Shown piece by piece: positions 14,348 through 18,104 of a stretch of DNA of 18,104 nucleotides (positions are counted from its first letter, which is position 1; each line of letters opens with the position of its first letter). Where the stretch lies: positions 1 to 18,104 of the forward strand of contig UPXY01000033.1 of assembly GCA_900538305.1 (NCBI GenBank), written 5' to 3'. A program made the position numbers and the translations under genes. The notes beneath the pieces are model-generated. The model saw only the letters and a list, made by a program, of their open reading frames with translations. It was not told where the DNA came from and did no database searches. The stretch comes from an uncultured Collinsella sp. Lineage in GTDB: Bacteria; Actinomycetota; Coriobacteriia; Coriobacteriales; Coriobacteriaceae.

Positions 14348-14378
14348 ACGGGGCTTCGAAGGTATCCCGAAGCCCCGT
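14348..14378 (-). terminator. Terminator-like hairpin between grpE and dnaJ
   Basis: ACGGGGCTTCG (14348-14358) and CGAAGCCCCGT (14368-14378) are an exact 11-bp inverted repeat with a 9-base loop. It starts six bases after the grpE stop (read on the minus strand). The downstream tract TTCTAACATT is only moderately T-rich, so it may be a partial terminator or an mRNA-stabilising end. Confidence 0.65.
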
Positions 14379-14383
14379 AACCG

Positions 14384-15280
14384 TTACTCTTCCGTGCCTT
14401 CGGCCTGCGCCTCGGAGGCATCCGCTTCAGAAGCGGTACCCTCCTCCGTCGCAACCTCGGGCTCGGGTGCGGGGCGCTTTTCGCCTCCGTACGTCACCGT
14501 GACCATCGCCGAGCGCAGGATGCGGTCGGCCATGCGGTAGCCCTTCTGGTACACGTCGTTCACCGTCTCGTCGTACTGATCCGGATCCTCGACGCGACCC
14601 ACGGCCTGGTGCTCGAGCGGGTTGAACGCCTCCCCCTTCGGGTCGATCGGCTCGACGCCCTCATGCGCGAACACGTCGAGCATCTTGGTGTGCACCGCAT
14701 CAACGCCGTCGACGAACTGCGAGAACGTCTCGTCCAGCTCCTGGGAGCGGGCATGCGCGATCGCACGCTCCATATCGTCGAGCACGGGCAGCAGCGCGCA
14801 CACGAGCTTCTCGGTCGCACGGCTCTGCTCGGCCAGGCGCTCGGCGGCGGTGCGACGGCGGTAATTCTCCCAATCCGCTTGCAAACGCTGCGCGCGTTCG
14901 TTCGCCTCGCGAACCTTGGCATCGGCGCCCTCGGCAGTCTCCTCGGCCTCAGCAAGCTGCTTGCGCACCTCGGCGAGCTCCTCCTGCGCCTGCTCGTACT
15001 TGAGCTTGAAATCATTCTCGGCAGCTTCCTCGCCAGCGCGAATCGCCGCCTCGATCATCTCTTCCTCGGTCATGGCCTGCTCGGCGGCCGCCTGCTCGGG
15101 CGTATCGTCGTGCGTGGGCTCGACGACCTCCTCGCCGGCGGGCTCTTCGACAACCTGTTCGCCGCCGATGACGTTGCCGTTCTCGTCCACGGCCTCTACT
15201 GGAATCTTCACGTCCCTCTCCTTGGAGTCATCGGGGGCGGCAGCGGCTGCCGCCCCGGTGCGAGCTTCGCGAGCGGACAT
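14384..15280 (-). CDS. grpE: Nucleotide exchange factor GrpE
   Basis: GrpE releases ADP from DnaK and so resets the chaperone cycle. At 298 residues it is longer than the usual 180-220: residues 1-80 form an acidic, low-complexity extension and 275-298 an acidic Ala/Glu tail. The core has the long paired helix (about 85-150), with ADWENYRRRTAAER as the signature, then the DMERAI and GVEPIDPKGEAFNP blocks and the C-terminal beta domain ending QKGYRMADRILRSAMVTV. It begins two bases after the dnaK stop, indicating one transcript and coupled translation. A hairpin follows the stop. Confidence 0.95.
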   Translation of the reverse strand: MSAREARTGAAAAAAPDDSKERDVKIPVEAVDENGNVIGGEQVVEEPAGEEVVEPTHDDTPEQAAAEQAMTEEEMIEAAIRAGEEAAENDFKLKYEQAQEELAEVRKQLAEAEETAEGADAKVREANERAQRLQADWENYRRRTAAERLAEQSRATEKLVCALLPVLDDMERAIAHARSQELDETFSQFVDGVDAVHTKMLDVFAHEGVEPIDPKGEAFNPLEHQAVGRVEDPDQYDETVNDVYQKGYRMADRILRSAMVTVTYGGEKRPAPEPEVATEEGTASEADASEAQAEGTEE

Positions 15281-15282
15281 GA

Positions 15283-17184
<1,902 letters not shown>

Positions 17185-17215
17185 GGTTAATCCCTTCCTT
17201 TGAGCCGAGCGAGCT

Positions 17216-17287
17216 GTGGCCAGCCGCCACGGCTCTTCCGGGCTGCTGCGGTTGCCGCAGCCCTTTTGTTCGTTCGGTCTTATAGTA
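17216..17287 (-). promoter_or_regulatory. dnaK leader: two hairpins and a -10-like box
   Basis: On the minus strand TACTAT (17282-17287) is the best -10-like box; no clear -35 stands at the right distance. The leader of about 90 bases would contain GGGCTGC/GCAGCCC (17240-17246 with 17257-17263; the inner TGCGG/CCGCA pairs are an alternative) and GTGGC/GCCAC (17216-17220 with 17226-17230). Read on the plus strand, the first hairpin is followed by TTTTGTT and looks like a terminator. Whether it stops plus-strand transcripts or shapes the dnaK leader cannot be decided here. Confidence 0.4.
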
Positions 17288-17320
17288 TCCCGTTTTCATG
17301 CGACCTATACCGCGCGATTC

Positions 17321-17360
17321 AGAAAATCTAAGTCAACACATATAAGATTTTCTAGTTGAC
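17321..17360. promoter_or_regulatory. Nested AT-rich inverted repeats upstream of dnaK
   Basis: AGAAAATCT (17321-17329) pairs exactly with AGATTTTCT (17345-17353), and the interleaved GTCAAC (17332-17337) pairs with GTTGAC (17355-17360). The block is strongly AT-rich next to GC-rich genes. A TTGACT on the minus strand lies within it, but 21 bases from the nearest TATAGG. It is a candidate operator or upstream element for dnaK; it does not match HAIR or CIRCE. Confidence 0.4.
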
Positions 17361-17419
17361 GTAACTACAGGTATGTTGCCGCCGAGCGCCAGCGCATTGG
17401 AGTGCGCCCCATGCCACAC

Positions 17420-17477
17420 GCCTTCGTTGTTAAAAAATGCCGAAACCGTCACGAAGGCAACGATTTGATGGGCGGAT
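17420..17477. mobile_element. Probable end of the IS30-family element
   Basis: The transposase stop is followed (minus strand) by TGAATCCGCCCATC, resembling the GAATCCGCC part of many IS30-family terminal repeats, so the element should end within 17425-17465. GCCTTCG (17420-17426) and CGAAGGC (17452-17458) form a 7-bp inverted pair around an A-rich centre. The exact boundary and target duplication cannot be set because the other end lies outside the window. Bases 17361-17419 show nothing recognisable. Confidence 0.4.
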
Positions 17478-18104
17478 TCACACTGTGGTTGCACCACCCG
17501 CATCCGAATCCAACAGCCCCGCCATCGCCTCGGCGGGGCTCCGCCACCCGCGCGTCTCGCGCGGCCTGCCGTTGAGCTGGTCCTGCGCCTCCCGCACCTC
17601 CGCGTCGGTCACCGCCGCGAAGTCCGTCCCCTTCGGGAAGTACTGCCTGAGCAGGCCGTTGGTGTTCTCGTTGGTGCCGCGCTGCCACGGGCTGCGCGGG
17701 TCGCAGAAGTAGACCCCGAAGCCCGTCGCGGCGGCGAAGTCCCGCCAGCGCGCCATCTCGACGCCCTGGTCCCACGTGAGCGTGCGCGACAGCGCCGCCG
17801 GCAGCCCCGAGACCATCTCCGCCAGGCGCCCCGCGACCGTCTCGGAGGGATGGGCCTCGAGCCTCGACGCGAGCAGGAAGCGGGTCGACCGCTCCACGAG
17901 GGTCACCAGGCAGCTCGCCCCGTCGGAGCCGACCACGAGGTCGCCCTCCCAGTGGCCGGGCACCGCGCGCGAGTCGGCCTCCGGCGGCCTGAGGGCGAGC
18001 TCGGCCCCCTCGACCCAGGTCCTGCGGCCGCGCGGGTCCGGGGGCAGCCGGCGCCGCCGCCTGGAGCGCCTGCCGCTCCTCAGCACCAGCTCCACGTCCA
18101 GCTC
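17478..18104 (-). CDS. IS30-family transposase, C-terminal part, runs off right edge
   Basis: The visible 208 residues contain the DDE catalytic domain of IS30-type integrases: GHWEGDLVVG with the first Asp, LVERSTRFLL, LTWDQGVEMARW with the second Asp, and YFCDPRSPWQRGTNENTNGL (nearly to its end) with the catalytic Glu in NENTNG. RQYFPKGTDF and LNGRPRETRGWRSPAEA follow, all standard for the family. Full proteins have about 320-400 residues; the N-terminal helix-turn-helix part lies beyond the edge. The frame is intact as far as seen, so the element may be functional. It is inserted upstream of dnaK in the same direction. Confidence 0.93.
   Translation of the reverse strand, partial: ELDVELVLRSGRRSRRRRRLPPDPRGRRTWVEGAELALRPPEADSRAVPGHWEGDLVVGSDGASCLVTLVERSTRFLLASRLEAHPSETVAGRLAEMVSGLPAALSRTLTWDQGVEMARWRDFAAATGFGVYFCDPRSPWQRGTNENTNGLLRQYFPKGTDFAAVTDAEVREAQDQLNGRPRETRGWRSPAEAMAGLLDSDAGGATTV

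Noticed and set aside
17185..17477. HAIR or CIRCE operator for dnaK
   Set aside because: Neither CTTGAGT-N7-ACTCAAG nor TTAGCACTC-N9-GAGTGCTAA was found; the half-like TTGA/TCAA pieces are in the wrong arrangement.

Overview
The window is GC-rich, gene-dense bacterial DNA with a low-GC spacer here and there. Its gene content points to an anaerobic actinomycete, most likely of the class Coriobacteriia (Collinsella/Olsenella-like). The reasons are a dnaK-grpE-dnaJ-hspR operon of actinobacterial type, a riboflavin ECF transporter with two fused ATPase domains, a 2-hydroxyacyl-CoA dehydratase-type activase as used by amino-acid fermenters, and intergenic spaces crowded with short repeats. The genus is an inference from gene content; no rRNA or tRNA gene is present to confirm it.

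Left part (1-2000): a TetR regulator and the 5' part of an acyl-CoA dehydratase activase (running off the left edge) form a tightly coupled minus-strand operon. Its promoter can be read: TTGCTA, a 17-base spacer, TAATAC, with an 11-bp palindrome lying on the -10 box. Upstream is a gene-free stretch holding a 51-bp-period repeat.

Broken region (2000-6400): an N-terminally truncated PLP-dependent decarboxylase (minus) abuts the C-terminal end of a LysR regulator (plus). Intact ZIP metal transporter and HAD phosphatase genes (minus) follow. Next come the N-terminal half of a LysR regulator (plus) and the N-terminal fragment of a polar amino-acid ABC permease (minus), which is coupled to a small cysteine-rich protein of unknown function. 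The two LysR pieces face inward from the two edges of the 2.7-kb ZIP-HAD block, as if a circular or duplicated segment had been opened inside a LysR gene. Two separate deletions or an assembly join are the alternatives.

Housekeeping part (6600-8920): glyA and murB lie on the minus strand, separated by two 39-bp-spaced copies of a dyad repeat that also precedes the TetR gene.

Riboflavin uptake (9240-12705, plus): an FMN riboswitch, whose closing stem touches the Shine-Dalgarno sequence, precedes ribU, a fused double-ATPase ecfA and ecfT. This is a complete ECF importer in one operon. It is separated by a perfect 25-bp-stem hairpin from the convergent chaperone operon.

Chaperone operon (12811-17184, minus): dnaK, grpE, dnaJ (without zinc finger) and hspR. 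A strong hairpin lies between grpE and dnaJ, and structured leader DNA and an AT-rich nested inverted repeat lie upstream of dnaK. The C-terminal half of an IS30-family transposase runs off the right edge.

No complete novel multi-gene system could be defended. The most unusual signals are the split LysR block, the recurrent intergenic repeats and the cysteine-rich small protein.
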